NCBI RefSeq assembly: GCF_013416525.1 | Contig: NZ_JACCEM010000001.1 | Location: 1 to 64,000 of the forward strand | Direction of reading: 5' to 3' | From: Parapusillimonas granuli | GTDB taxonomy: Bacteria > Pseudomonadota > Gammaproteobacteria > Burkholderiales > Burkholderiaceae_B | DNA length: 64,000 nt | Part shown: positions 1 through 7,564 of the stretch, piece by piece | Position numbering within the stretch: the stretch's first letter is position 1 | Layout of the letters: every line of letters starts with the position of its first letter | Made by a program: the position numbers and the translations under genes | The notes under the pieces: generated by a model | The model's database searches: none | Told to the model about the DNA's origin: nothing | Seen by the model: the letters and a program-made list of their open reading frames with translations, nothing else

Positions 1-207
1 CGGGGACCGGGTGATAGCCACCGCGATTCTGGACCGGGTCCTGCACCATGCCATCACTATGAACATACGAGGAAATTCTTACCGCCTGAAAGACAAGCTC
101 AAAGCGGGCCTGGTCAGACCCGCTGAACCCCCCTCCGTCGAATGACGGGAACTAGGGTGGGGAAAATTGAATGACCATGGATGGGGAAATTTGGATGACC
201 CTTGACA
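1..207 (+). mobile_element. Right end of an IS21-family insertion sequence
   Basis: The window opens inside an insertion sequence. The 3' end of an istB-like gene is followed by two copies of a ~20-bp sequence (157-176 and 180-200, both containing GGGGAAA and ending GATGACC or AATGACC). Repeated terminal motifs of this kind are usual at IS21-family ends. The element probably stops at the CTTGACA near 207, since IS21 ends are typically TG...CA. The rest lies outside the window. It appears to have landed next to or inside the reading frame that continues to 599. Confidence 0.75.
2..145 (+). CDS. istB: IstB-like helper ATPase, C-terminal 47 residues
   Basis: The frame is open from base 2 to a TGA at 143-145 and encodes the tail of an IstB/DnaC-like AAA+ protein. 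Recognisable family features are GDRVIATAILDRVLHH followed by a basic stretch (SYRLKDKLKAG). In IS21 elements IstB is the ATP-dependent target-selection helper of the IstA transposase. Only the C-terminus is visible, so the Walker motifs cannot be checked. The stop lies 62 bases before the presumed IS end, a normal arrangement for this family. Confidence 0.85.
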   Translation, partial: GDRVIATAILDRVLHHAITMNIRGNSYRLKDKLKAGLVRPAEPPSVE

Positions 208-599
208 GGCGGATCGTCGTTACCGGCTACGAACTCGTGCAGGTGCCACGCCAGGGCATCGAGCACCCGGCCTGGACGTGGCGGATGAGCAGTGAGACAT
301 ATGAAGCGTGGCGAGAGCGAGTCTTGCGCAGTGCCCGGCGAAGCCCTGAAGCTCTGTCGGGGCAGCTCGCAGAGTTGGCCCGTACCCCTGGTTTTGCTGG
401 GTGCCGGTCTCAAGTCCGCAAACTGCTGCAGCTTGCCCGCTCTGAGGCCCGGCGCCGCCTTGGCGCAACCGCCACTACGGTTAGCTACCCGGCACGCATC
501 GGGTATGTGCAGCGCCTGCCGCAGTCTGGAATCACGCTATCTGCGTGGGTGTGCCAGCAACGCACTATAGACACGGGCGACGTCACTACACAGGAATGA
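171..599 (+). CDS. Hypothetical protein, probably a 5'-truncated gene joined to the IS end
   Basis: The first in-frame ATG lies inside the IS21 terminal repeats, so the first dozen codons come from the IS and the original start was probably lost. From about residue 13 the sequence looks like real protein (WTWRMSSETYEAWRERVLRS, then GFAGCRSQVRKLLQLAR). It is basic and probably helical, with no membrane segment. I do not recognise the family; the basic helices would suit a nucleic-acid-binding or plasmid accessory protein, but that is a guess. It ends 221 bp before the iteron-like array, and I see nothing coding between them. Confidence 0.4.
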   Translation: MTMDGEIWMTLDRRIVVTGYELVQVPRQGIEHPAWTWRMSSETYEAWRERVLRSARRSPEALSGQLAELARTPGFAGCRSQVRKLLQLARSEARRRLGATATTVSYPARIGYVQRLPQSGITLSAWVCQQRTIDTGDVTTQE

Positions 600-820
600 A
601 GACCTCTTGTACTGCCAAACAAATACTAGAGAGACGGAGGCCTGCCACTGACAAGTACTGGAGAGGCTGCCACCTCTCAGCTGCACAAGACGCCGACGTC
701 GGATGACGTCACACCCCCGCTCGCCAAGCGGGTTCAGACTGCGGTAGCCGCGTGCGCGTAATTGCGCTGGCGCGGCCGCACCGGGGCGCTGCGGACTGCA
801 ATGTCCGCTTCGACCCCACA

Positions 821-945
821 GGCTCCTATATGCCGGAAAAAGAGTGGCCTCTATATGCCGAAATTTCTCTGGCTCCTAAATGCCGAAAAATCGGTGGCTT
901 GTATATGCCGGAAACAGAATGGCTCTTATATGCCGGAAGATGACA
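821..945 (+). repeat. Five tandem 25-bp direct repeats (iteron-like array)
   Basis: Five consecutive units of exactly 25 bp start at 821, 846, 871, 896 and 921. Each begins GGC, has TATATGCCG (TAAATGCCG in unit 3) at the same place, and then an A-rich variable end. Regular spacing near two helical turns and a conserved core next to a gene are the hallmarks of plasmid iterons, the binding sites of a Rep initiator. The 220 bases upstream hold no recognisable gene. The array runs into the unidentified gene at 990. It could be a relic of a plasmid replicon captured in the chromosome. The function is inferred from architecture only. Confidence 0.6.
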
Positions 946-989
946 ACAAGAAAGAGGCCTAGGACGCGCACCAGCAAGCCCGCAAGCGT

Positions 990-1625
990 GTGGACGCATA
1001 TCGTGGCGTTTGGGGTATCAATGCCGGACAGCTTTTCGGTGTGTCAAAATGCTTAACGACGTGGGATGAACTGCGCCGACTGACTACGGCTCCCCGGCAC
1101 CCGCAGCTGCACAAGCTTTGGGTGCTTGCCCGAGGCACGGACAAAGAAGGGTATATTGCAGGAGCAGACGAGATACAGGGCGACGCGAAAGGTTTCCTGA
1201 CGCTCCTGGGCGGCCTTGCCGCGTGTCGTGCTCAGACCAAAGCAGCACCAGTTCTGAGCATCGGACGCCTGACCGACGAGAAGGTTAATCGATATGGTGA
1301 AACCGTCGAGGGTACACGCGGTGTGACCCTGGTCGAGCGTGAGCGTAAGAAGATACAGGTGGGTCAACGTATCGTGAAGCAGACCGGTGAAGTGCTGGCC
1401 AAGATGGCCTTGCGCACGGTGAAAAGGGTCATGGCGGCGGTGAAGACGCGCCTGTATGAGTGGGAGCTCGTGCCGGTGCCAAAGCCCAAGAAAAAAGAAA
1501 AATCGCCGGAAGGAACACCGACGTCCTTTACGCCGTTGGTAATCTTCGGGCCCATGCCCAAACGGCAACCCGCGTCCCGGCCTTGGGTGCGGATTCTAAG
1601 CGGTACAACGCTTCCGCTGCTCTAA
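990..1625 (+). CDS. Unidentified basic protein next to the iteron-like array
   Basis: A 211-aa frame with a GTG start. The frame is open back to a TAG at 960-962, and reading through that TAG gives a plausible N-terminus starting at ATG 936 (MPEDDNKKEA-stop-DAHQQARKRV). The gene may therefore once have started at 936 and suffered a CAG-to-TAG change. Residues 1-130 look globular; the C-terminal third is rich in Lys and Pro (PVPKPKKKEK near 165). I do not recognise the family. Its position just after an iteron-like array makes a replication or control protein conceivable, but I see no winged-helix signature. A terminator follows at 1648. Confidence 0.45.
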   Translation: MDAYRGVWGINAGQLFGVSKCLTTWDELRRLTTAPRHPQLHKLWVLARGTDKEGYIAGADEIQGDAKGFLTLLGGLAACRAQTKAAPVLSIGRLTDEKVNRYGETVEGTRGVTLVERERKKIQVGQRIVKQTGEVLAKMALRTVKRVMAAVKTRLYEWELVPVPKPKKKEKSPEGTPTSFTPLVIFGPMPKRQPASRPWVRILSGTTLPLL

Positions 1626-1647
1626 GAGAAACCATCGGCCCAATAGC

Positions 1648-1672
1648 AAAAGCCCCGCAGAACGGGGCTTTT
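1648..1672. terminator. Bidirectional rho-independent terminator
   Basis: A perfect 9-bp stem, AAAAGCCCC and GGGGCTTTT, surrounds a 7-base loop. The A and T runs at the stem ends let it work on either strand. It ends the gene at 990-1625 and also lies downstream of the reversed RTX cassette C1, beyond its conserved 3' element. Confidence 0.8.
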
Positions 1673-1678
1673 GGTGCT

Positions 1679-1773
1679 GGAGCAGCGTCGCTATTCCATT
1701 CGCACTGAGACTCAGAATGCCTGTTCGGGCTTCGTTCGCCAGTGCTGCAGAACCAATTTCGGCTACTTCAGCC
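1679..1773 (-). other. Conserved 3' element of RTX cassette C1 (copy 1)
   Basis: Read on the minus strand, this 95-bp block begins GGCTGAAGTAGCC (a 4-bp-stem hairpin) and ends GACGCTGCTCC. It matches 11909-12002 downstream of cassette C2 with only scattered substitutions and one indel. Shared blocks include GTTCTGCAGC and GGCATTCTGAGTCTCAG. Between the cassette stop and this block both copies also have GTAACTAAG/ATAACTAAG, AAAGTTTTCCG and a hairpin with a GCAA loop. The reading frames differ between copies, so conservation is probably at DNA or RNA level. It may be a recombination site, a structured RNA or an mRNA 3' end. Confidence 0.6.
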
Positions 1774-1872
1774 TTTTTTCACTAAGTGTTTACCGCTTTT
1801 TAACCCGGTCTACCCCCCTTGCGGGGGATAGACCGGCGGAAAACTTTTCTTAGTTATCCTAGTTATCTAACC

Positions 1873-3909
1873 TTACACCACGTAGTTCACAAAATCAGTA
1901 TTTGTGAACGACTGCACACCGGCCAAGTCGATGATATTATCAAAAGTGGCCAGCTGAACACGCGTACCAGCATCCGACCAGTCTGTATCATGCCAGAGCT
2001 CACCTTTACCGGTAGTGCTGTTGAACACGAGTACCAATGCATTCGCTGCAGCGGCACCAACTTGCGACGTAATTTGTGCAGTTGTCAGTGAAGTCTGCAG
2101 TTCTACAACCTTGGCTGCGTCGCCAGCTGTAATGCCAGTAATGTCATTACGTGAGGCTTCGTAGTCAGTCGCGGCAATGGTAGCACCCGCTTGGGTACCC
2201 GCAGTACCTGCAAAGTTAGTAATGGCATCAATGATACCGACCTTATCTGTACCCACGGTGAAGTCCTTCAAGACATCCACTCCGTCGCCGGTAGTCAAGA
2301 AGCGGAACTGATCAGCTCCGGCATTGCCGGTTAGCTCATCATTACCTGCACCACCGTAAATTATATCCGCACCCTTGCCGCCAATGATAACGTCGGCGGA
2401 AGCGGACCCAGCGATGCGCAGTACACCTGTAAGCTCTGAAGCGTCAAACGTAACGGCGTTTGTAAAGCCCAGCGGTGCAGCCAGCCCGGCGACTGCGCCA
2501 ATGGTCAGGCCTGCGTCACCTTTAGCGATGAAAGAAGATGCCGTTGCATTATCAATAGCGGCAACGGTTGTAGCCGCAGTGATAGTATTGACAGCAGCAG
2601 CCGTTGCCAAGTTGCCGACGTTGCTAGAGGTGATTGTGACCTCGGTGATGCCGTTATCGACGGTCAATGCGTTACCAGCTGCAGTTGCTGTAATGTCAAC
2701 ACCTCCAGTCAGTTCCACGCCTACTTTCTGACCGGCCACTGCGCCGGACAAAGTAACGACGTCGCCTGCACGGGTGCTGTCAACCGTATATGCAACAGAG
2801 TCACCAGTACGAAGACCTGTGACAGCATTACCTGCCGCTTGTGCCCCACTGAAAACAAAACTGTCGATTTTCGTAAAGTCACTTGCATTGAGTGCTGTAA
2901 CGTTGGCTGCGGTTGCTTCCAAAACTTCGAAGCCAGTAGCGGCATTAATCGTTTGAACCAACACCGCTGCACCGGCTGCGGTAAAAGTGGTATTCGTGTT
3001 GACGGCCAGCACGTCTTTCGAACCTTCTCCGCCGTTAAGCGACATCGTGTTCGCTGCAGCAGCAACCCCACCATTCACGACCACTCGATCGTTCGACGCA
3101 CTGCCTGTAAACTTCAAAGTGCTTTGCGTGCTGGCCCCAGCGTCAATGCTCAAACCACCGGTGCCGTTCATTCCGCTAGCGTCAATGGTGCGAATGTTGG
3201 TAGCCGTTGCGCCCGTATCGGTCAAGCTCAAACCGTAACCTTGAATTCCACCGGCGACGGCCACTCCAATATCGGCCGTACCAGACACATTAACCACGCG
3301 AAAACTCGCATTGCCCAATGTCGTGTTAACAAACGATGCTGCACCGGATGTGAGGATATTTACATTCTCGAATGTAGCGTCTGCTACTGCTCCAGCACCC
3401 GCACCGTCAGTAATACGGAAAGTGGCTGCCGTTGTAGCACTGCCGCTACCGTTAGCAATCTCTACCGACACAGCGTCCGATGTGCCGGTACGCGTAGCTG
3501 CACCAGCAAAGTTGAAGTCACTGGTTTGGTCGGCATTATCGAGACGAACAGTAACGCCAGTTGCTGCAATATTAGTGACTTCAGTAACCGAGCCTGCACC
3601 TGATTGATTCGTGGAAGCCACACGCTCCACGCCCGAGGCGCTTGCCAGGTTGAGCGTGTAGAGACCTCCGGACAGGTTCGAGATATTGATGTTCTCAATG
3701 TTCTTGATTTCAGGCGTCGCGGTCGCAGCAGCAGTTGCGCGAACATTCAGCGTATCGTTTCCACCTTGCCCATCGAGGGAGTCAGCAGAGTTGAGCGTAG
3801 TATCAACGGCGTTGTAAACGTCGTCACCACTGGTGCCAAGAGTGTTGACCGCAGGCGCCACCGCACCCGGAGCGTCCGCATTGACAGTGAGCGTGCGTTG
3901 GTCATCACT
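1873..3909 (-). CDS. Start-less RTX/S-layer-like C-terminal cassette C1
   Basis: The frame is open from just after a TAG at 3910-3912 to the stop at 1873, about 678 codons. There is no ATG or ribosome-binding site near its beginning; the first possible start is an unsupported GTG at 3861. The product is a Gly/Ala/Thr/Asn-rich beta-roll protein with nonapeptide-type calcium motifs near the end (GGKGADIIYGGAGNDELTG) and a hydrophobic terminus (FVNYVV) like type I secretion substrates. It lacks the N-terminal repeat domain of the complete gene at 59616-62435 and starts exactly at the TLT segment where that protein's variable part begins. I read it as a silent cassette; a decayed paralogue is the alternative. 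Confidence 0.75.
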   Translation of the reverse strand, partial: SDDQRTLTVNADAPGAVAPAVNTLGTSGDDVYNAVDTTLNSADSLDGQGGNDTLNVRATAAATATPEIKNIENINISNLSGGLYTLNLASASGVERVASTNQSGAGSVTEVTNIAATGVTVRLDNADQTSDFNFAGAATRTGTSDAVSVEIANGSGSATTAATFRITDGAGAGAVADATFENVNILTSGAASFVNTTLGNASFRVVNVSGTADIGVAVAGGIQGYGLSLTDTGATATNIRTIDASGMNGTGGLSIDAGASTQSTLKFTGSASNDRVVVNGGVAAAANTMSLNGGEGSKDVLAVNTNTTFTAAGAAVLVQTINAATGFEVLEATAANVTALNASDFTKIDSFVFSGAQAAGNAVTGLRTGDSVAYTVDSTRAGDVVTLSGAVAGQKVGVELTGGVDITATAAGNALTVDNGITEVTITSSNVGNLATAAAVNTITAATTVAAIDNATASSFIAKGDAGLTIGAVAGLAAPLGFTNAVTFDASELTGVLRIAGSASADVIIGGKGADIIYGGAGNDELTGNAGADQFRFLTTGDGVDVLKDFTVGTDKVGIIDAITNFAGTAGTQAGATIAATDYEASRNDITGITAGDAAKVVELQTSLTTAQITSQVGAAAANALVLVFNSTTGKGELWHDTDWSDAGTRVQLATFDNIIDLAGVQSFTNTDFVNYVV
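3885..3894 (-). repeat. Shared cassette junction ACGCTCACTG (C1)
   Basis: On the minus strand ACGCTCACTG encodes Thr-Leu-Thr at the very start of C1. The same bases occur at the start of C2 (9864-9873), and the first nine also at the corresponding place of the complete RTX gene (61947-61955). All are in the same reading phase. Upstream of the core C1 and C2 show only loose similarity (GTTAG and ATGA at similar spacing). This is a candidate crossover site. Confidence 0.5.
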
Positions 3910-4122
3910 CTAACCTGCTAATAATAAAAAGATTTATTTCATTGCAGGGTCGGTGCAAGCAGCCAAACAAGTACAGCGCCACGCTTACCACTCGCTTCCT
4001 ACCATGACACCTCTCGTACAAGCGTACAAGCGTTTTCCATAATAGGCTGGATAGTAGGCCAGCATCTGGCCGAAAACGGGGTGCTGATAGACATACTATC
4101 TAATTGCATCTACAATAAAGCC

Positions 4123-4407
4123 ATGAACATCGAATTCGACGCAGCCAAGAGCGAGCGAAACGCTCAGGAACGCGGGCTACCATTCGATATGGCTGAGCGG
4201 TTCGATTTCGACACAGCAGTCATCAGGCCCGATACCCGCCGCAACTACGGGGAACCTCGATACCAGGCGTTCGGTCTCATTGACAACAGGCTCTATTTTT
4301 TGGCCTTTTCTTTACGTGGCAATGCCGTGCGGGTTATCAGCCTGCGCAAGGCCAACGCCAGAGAGGTGCGTTTTTATGAACAAGAAACCCGACCCAACCC
4401 GCATTGA
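4123..4407 (+). CDS. brnT: BrnT-family ribonuclease toxin
   Basis: This 94-aa protein matches the BrnT pattern: MNIEFDAAKSERNAQERGLP at the N-terminus, then the R-x-Y-GEPRY core around residue 45 and the C-terminal RVISLRKANAREVRFYE. BrnT is an RNase toxin with a RelE-like fold, neutralised by BrnA. I chose ATG 4123 over an upstream in-frame start because family members begin at this methionine. A possible -10 box (TACAAT, 4111-4116) lies just upstream. The start of brnA overlaps its end, so the two are co-translated. The pair sits between the tail of recombinase 1 and cassette C1, as higBA-like genes do beside C2. Confidence 0.9.
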   Translation: MNIEFDAAKSERNAQERGLPFDMAERFDFDTAVIRPDTRRNYGEPRYQAFGLIDNRLYFLAFSLRGNAVRVISLRKANAREVRFYEQETRPNPH

Positions 4408-4651
4408 TGACGACGCCCCAGAGTGGGGCGCGGAAGACTTCAAATCAGCCAAGAGGCTGTCCGATATGCCGGCTGATTTTCAGCAAGCTATACGCCGTGC
4501 ACGTGGCCCGCAGCAATCACCCCGAAAGGTACAGACTGCCGTACGGTACGACGCTGACATCCTTGAAGCGTTCAAGGCCGACGGCCCTGGTTGGCAAACG
4601 CGTATGAATGATGCGTTGCGTGATTGGCTACGATCCCACCATCGGGCGTAG
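4376..4651 (+). CDS. brnA: BrnA-family antitoxin
   Basis: This 91-aa partner starts inside brnT (ATG 4376) and overlaps it by 32 bases. The N-terminal half contacts the toxin in this family. The C-terminal half (RKVQTAVRYDADILEAFKAD and then TRMNDALRDWLRSH) is the ribbon-helix-helix DNA-binding domain that autorepresses the operon. A BrnTA pair next to a recombinase is typical for stabilising a mobile segment. Length and domain order are normal, so it looks functional. Confidence 0.9.
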   Translation: MNKKPDPTRIDDDAPEWGAEDFKSAKRLSDMPADFQQAIRRARGPQQSPRKVQTAVRYDADILEAFKADGPGWQTRMNDALRDWLRSHHRA

Positions 4652-4655
4652 GTGT

Positions 4656-4678
4656 AAAAAAGCTCGCCGAAGCGAGCT
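4656..4678 (-). terminator. Terminator of recombinase gene 1
   Basis: On the minus strand AGCTCGC-TTCG-GCGAGCT is followed by TTTTTT, a rho-independent terminator immediately after the int1 stop at 4701. On the plus strand it follows brnA but has no T-run in that direction. Confidence 0.8.
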
Positions 4679-4700
4679 AAAGATCAGATTGTGCAGCAAC

Positions 4701-5900
4701 TCAAGCAAAGAGCCCTGTCGCCGTAGCGGCGGCATTTGCATTTCGACGTTTCCGGCCCTCGGTCAAATGCAGGTAGCCAGCCGTTGTCTTAAGCTGCGTA
4801 TGGCCAAGGGCTTGCTGCACATCCACAATATCAGAGCCACTATCGAGCATCATTGACGCGTAAGTGTGGCGCAGGTCGTGCATGCGCAAGCCGGGCAACC
4901 CAGCCCTTTCGCGTGCCGTCACCCAGGCATTCCTGCACGAGTGATAGGGCAGTCCGGTTTTGGGATTCGGAAACACCCACTCAGACTCGGACTCGTCCAG
5001 GCGCCGACGCAAAATGCCCAGTACGCCGGAAGACAGATGCAGGACAAAACCTTTTTTCGCCTTGTCTGCCTCAGCCGGCACGCCGAGGGTGGCGCGTTCA
5101 CTGTCAAACCATGCCCACCGCATCGCCAGTACATTTTCCCGGCGCAAGCCCGTCGCCGCCATCACCTTGATAATTTCTGGCAAGTCTGTGTTGTCGGATT
5201 GCCCGGCGGCTTGTAGCAAAGAAGCCAGTTGCTGACGCGTGAGAAACTTGCCGACGATTTTTCGTACTGTGGTTAGCTGAATGGCGTGGGTAGGGTTCTC
5301 TGTCACATGGTTGCCTTTGTCCCGCATCGCCTCGTTGAAGATATGACGGACAAGAATAAGAATCCGCTTGACCGTTCCTTCAGCGAGGCGCTTGGTACAT
5401 GTTTTGTCCCAACGCCCGCCCAAGACAGGTTTTTCACGAAGCATGCCTGCGTATGCCACGATCTCGTCACCGTCAATCTCATTGAGCCTGCGGGCTCCGA
5501 ATACCGACTGAACGTGATTTCGGTAAATGGAGGAGTGCGTTTCGTATGACCTGCTTTGCAGCTTGACCTTGGGCAAAAAGGTTTTGAAGAAGAACTCGTC
5601 CATGGTCGGAGCAACCATGGGGCGGCCACGAGGAAGACCTTTCTTCTGTTCCTCTATGCTTGCCACACGAGCGCGGGCTAAGGCCCGGGCGGCATTGGTT
5701 GAAATCTCCCCTACCTTGCCCAATTTCTCTTGCCGTTGCTTTTTCAGCTCGTTGCGGTACATGACGATGTAGCTCATGTTGCCGGTTCGGGTTTTCTGGA
5801 CAGCAAATCCTATTTGTTCCATGTCGAATATAAGCACATGCTTCGTGCCCTCAGGAACGCTGATTTCTTTGACGGCTTTCTCGGTAATGTGGAGCTTCAT
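4701..5900 (-). CDS. Tyrosine recombinase 1 (phage/P4-type integrase)
   Basis: A 399-aa site-specific recombinase. Residues 1-90 resemble the DUF4102-type arm-binding domain (MKLHITEKAVKE... GFAVQK). A SAM-like core-binding domain covers about 100-205 and the catalytic domain 215-385. Catalytic residues visible are R253 (ATGLRREN), H341/R344 (HDLRHTYAS), H367 (LGHTQLK) and Y376 (AGYLHL). I chose the ATG at 5900 because an AGGA box lies about 9 bases before it; the frame stays open upstream. It is nearly the same length as recombinase 2 at 7732-8931 and about four residues in five agree by eye, but it points the opposite way. It probably acts on nearby sites, perhaps the cassette junctions. 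Its actual substrate cannot be seen. Confidence 0.92.
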   Translation of the reverse strand: MKLHITEKAVKEISVPEGTKHVLIFDMEQIGFAVQKTRTGNMSYIVMYRNELKKQRQEKLGKVGEISTNAARALARARVASIEEQKKGLPRGRPMVAPTMDEFFFKTFLPKVKLQSRSYETHSSIYRNHVQSVFGARRLNEIDGDEIVAYAGMLREKPVLGGRWDKTCTKRLAEGTVKRILILVRHIFNEAMRDKGNHVTENPTHAIQLTTVRKIVGKFLTRQQLASLLQAAGQSDNTDLPEIIKVMAATGLRRENVLAMRWAWFDSERATLGVPAEADKAKKGFVLHLSSGVLGILRRRLDESESEWVFPNPKTGLPYHSCRNAWVTARERAGLPGLRMHDLRHTYASMMLDSGSDIVDVQQALGHTQLKTTAGYLHLTEGRKRRNANAAATATGLFA

Positions 5901-6073
5901 TTTCAAGTGTCCTGTGCCGCACACCTAGCCGATATGGCTGTCCCGAGGTGCTCCTCGAGGCGGGCTCAGCGGTGCGAAGCGCTGGAACTTGATACCTCTG
6001 GTGACGCAGTCCAAAATTTAAGATTTTGCGCAAGCAAAATTTCTGATTTCGCGTGCTTAGTCGTAAAAAAACC
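5901..6073 (-). repeat. Conserved leader of recombinase 1 (inverted copy of 7557-7731)
   Basis: Read on the minus strand, the ~173 bp from GGTTTTTTTACGACTAA to the int1 start closely match the leader of int2. Conserved parts are an inverted repeat (AAATTTTGC...GCAAAATCT around 6021-6042), the stretch AGCGCTTCGCACCGCT, and GGCTAGGTGTGCGG before the ribosome-binding site. Similarity stops sharply at the T-run on one side. Such a block before an integrase may be its promoter plus attachment or arm sites. Confidence 0.6.
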
Positions 6074-6104
6074 ACTCCCAAGCGACGTGGCGTCGCGTGC
6101 GCTT

Positions 6105-6265
6105 GTAGGCTAGTGGCTTCAGAACCCCGGTCGCGACTAATAAAGGCGGTCGCTGGTTGTTCATGTTTGGTTTTTCCAAGAATGAACGCGCCAACATCAG
6201 CGACCCAGAAAAAGAAGGTGACGTTGGAGTTGAATTGAGCGCGTTTTTTGTGCAGAACGCTTCGG
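6105..6265 (+). pseudogene. Remnant of a RelE/HigB-type toxin gene
   Basis: One frame encodes a short piece (FRTPVATNKGG, then LFMFGFSKNERANISD, then EKE) clearly homologous to the middle of the intact toxin at 9014-9412 (RTLVATNKGD, FMFGFPKNERANISDAEKE). A TAG lies upstream in the same frame, the N-terminal half is missing and the C-terminus diverges. The module of recombinase 1 therefore once carried, or received, the same kind of toxin that recombinase 2 still has. No antitoxin remnant is recognisable. Confidence 0.7.
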
Positions 6266-6290
6266 CACGAACCAAACTGGGCGAAACGAC

Positions 6291-6381
6291 CGCTACACGC
6301 GCTTTTCAGCGTGTAGCGACCACCCCTTCGCGCGCGATCGCGCGCAAACAAATAAAGATTCCAAGTTTTGTCGACAAAACT
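6291..6381. repeat. Cluster of three perfect palindromes
   Basis: Three perfect inverted repeats lie within 91 bp. CGCTACACGC/GCGTGTAGCG (6291-6300 and 6309-6318) forms a 10-bp stem with an 8-base loop. GCGCGCGATCGCGCGC (6330-6345) is a 16-bp palindrome. AGTTTTGTCGACAAAACT (6364-6381) is an 18-bp palindrome. They lie between the toxin remnant and the regulator-like genes. They could be operators for those regulators or recombinase-binding sites. The flanks (6266-6290, 6382-6530) contain nothing else recognisable. Confidence 0.6.
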
Positions 6382-6530
6382 GCTTTCGGCACATGACCCC
6401 GGGCAACGAGACACGCCTCGCGAACGCAGGCGCGTGGGCTCGGCCAAGTGCGACAAGCGCGTGGTGACTACACAGAGAGGAAGGCAAAGCAAAGCCTTCA
6501 TTTCAGGAAACTTCTTATGAGGACACCACG

Positions 6531-7024
6531 ATGAACGACATCAGAAAAGGCTCACTGCCGGATGAGGAAGCTCAGAACCCTGTGCAGGGCAGTACGCGAC
6601 CAAGGCTCGTTTGGTTGCTGCATCGCAAAGCTGACGAACGGGGTCAAACGCGTCACGAGCTCGCGAGAGAGCTAGGTATCACGTACTACCTCCAATAGCC
6701 ATTTGGCTACTTTCCGGAAAGTTACAAAGGGCGGATTTTTCGATACCCAGGAGTGACGCTAAGGCCCATGACTTGATGCCCAGGAGTCCGTTTCTGCAAG
6801 ACGACCTTGTTCTCGGGCCAATCGTTCCCCCGGAATTTTTTGATGCGCCCGATAACGTCAAGGTGCTGCTGGGTTCACTTTATGACGATGCGAAAAATGC
6901 GGGGAGAATTCCGCCAAGGCAATTGCCCGCATTGTTGGCTGGTATAGAGCGGGCTGTTGAAAAGATGGAGCACGATGACCATCAAGTGGATGCCGAACGC
7001 CTTGCTGACGGGAGGCTGCATTGA
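6531..7024 (+). pseudogene. Broken helix-turn-helix-like regulator
   Basis: From ATG 6531 the frame starts as a plausible HTH protein (RPRLVWLLHRKADERGQTRH, ELARELGIT) but stops at a TAG (6696-6698). Coding resumes in another frame (LPPIAIWLLSGKLQRADF, then DLMPRSPFLQDDLVLG) and runs to the TGA at 7022-7024. The segment between the HTH start and LPPIAIWLLSG is too short for the family, so I infer a deletion plus frameshift. The second part resembles the neighbour at 7024 (VLGLGVWQAYFLSGELSLSSF), so the two are probably related regulators in tandem. The last 80 codons after 6773 could still be translated separately. Confidence 0.55.
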
Positions 7025-7467
7025 TGACTCAGGATGACTTGTCCCGGTGGATGCCGTTGCTGGCACTCAATCATGATGTGCTGGGTCAACGGCTGGCCGC
7101 ACACGCCATGGCTCAGGGTTGGGGGCTGAGAGGCCTCGCATGGACGCTAGAACTGCTTGATGATGAGCTCTGCGATGCCTGGCTGTGCGGTAGCGGCCTT
7201 GCTGACTTGCCACGGCGACATATCGAAATCGCTGCGGGCGTCCTGGGCCTTGGCGTCTGGCAGGCCTATTTCTTGAGTGGTGAATTGTCGCTATCGTCTT
7301 TTGTGTCCGATGAGTCGCGCAGCGATCTCATCGGACAGGCCCGGAGGCGGTGGCCCGAACTGGCCAACACGTCTGGAGAAGTTGCTTTGTTTGCATTGGT
7401 GCTTTCTGGACATCCCCTGACGGCTGAAGATGTATGGCTGAAGCTGATTGAAGTGCCGTCATTTTAG
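7024..7467 (+). CDS. Putative regulator of unknown family, paralogous to its upstream neighbour
   Basis: This 147-aa protein starts at an ATG overlapping the preceding stop (TGATG), so it is translationally coupled. The middle (RGLAWTLELLDDELCDAWL, then RRHIEIAAGVLGLGVWQAYF) resembles a helix-turn-helix core followed by the LSGxL segment also found in the upstream pseudogene. It has no signal peptide or membrane span. A transcriptional role in controlling the divergent recombinases is a reasonable guess from position. I do not know the family. A strong terminator follows at 7537. Confidence 0.55.
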   Translation: MTQDDLSRWMPLLALNHDVLGQRLAAHAMAQGWGLRGLAWTLELLDDELCDAWLCGSGLADLPRRHIEIAAGVLGLGVWQAYFLSGELSLSSFVSDESRSDLIGQARRRWPELANTSGEVALFALVLSGHPLTAEDVWLKLIEVPSF

Positions 7468-7536
7468 GCTTAAGACTTTGCCGCGACTTTAAGTCTTAAA
7501 TAATAACCTGATGATTTAATTGATTTTTCCACCCTG

Positions 7537-7564
7537 ACCACCTCGATTTCTAGGTGGTTTTTTT
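7537..7564 (+). terminator. Rho-independent terminator before recombinase 2
   Basis: ACCACCT and AGGTGGT form a stem around CGATTTCT, followed by a seven-T run. It ends the 7024-7467 gene. The conserved recombinase leader begins exactly at this T-run (GGTTTTTTTACGACTAA), and the same T-run is kept at the edge of the inverted copy at 6073. Confidence 0.8.

Noticed and set aside
821-945. CRISPR array
   Set aside because: Units are contiguous 25-bp repeats without spacers, and no cas genes are nearby; iterons fit better.
1671-1853. Small plus-strand gene antisense to the C1 tail (a similar frame lies opposite the C2 tail)
   Set aside because: The two would share YSIRxETQNA, but the frame is lost part-way in the second copy through an indel, and no start signal exists. 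Conservation is better explained by a DNA/RNA element.
3604-3921. Several plus-strand frames within the reversed C1 and RTX genes
   Set aside because: They are shadows of repetitive, low-complexity coding sequence on the other strand.
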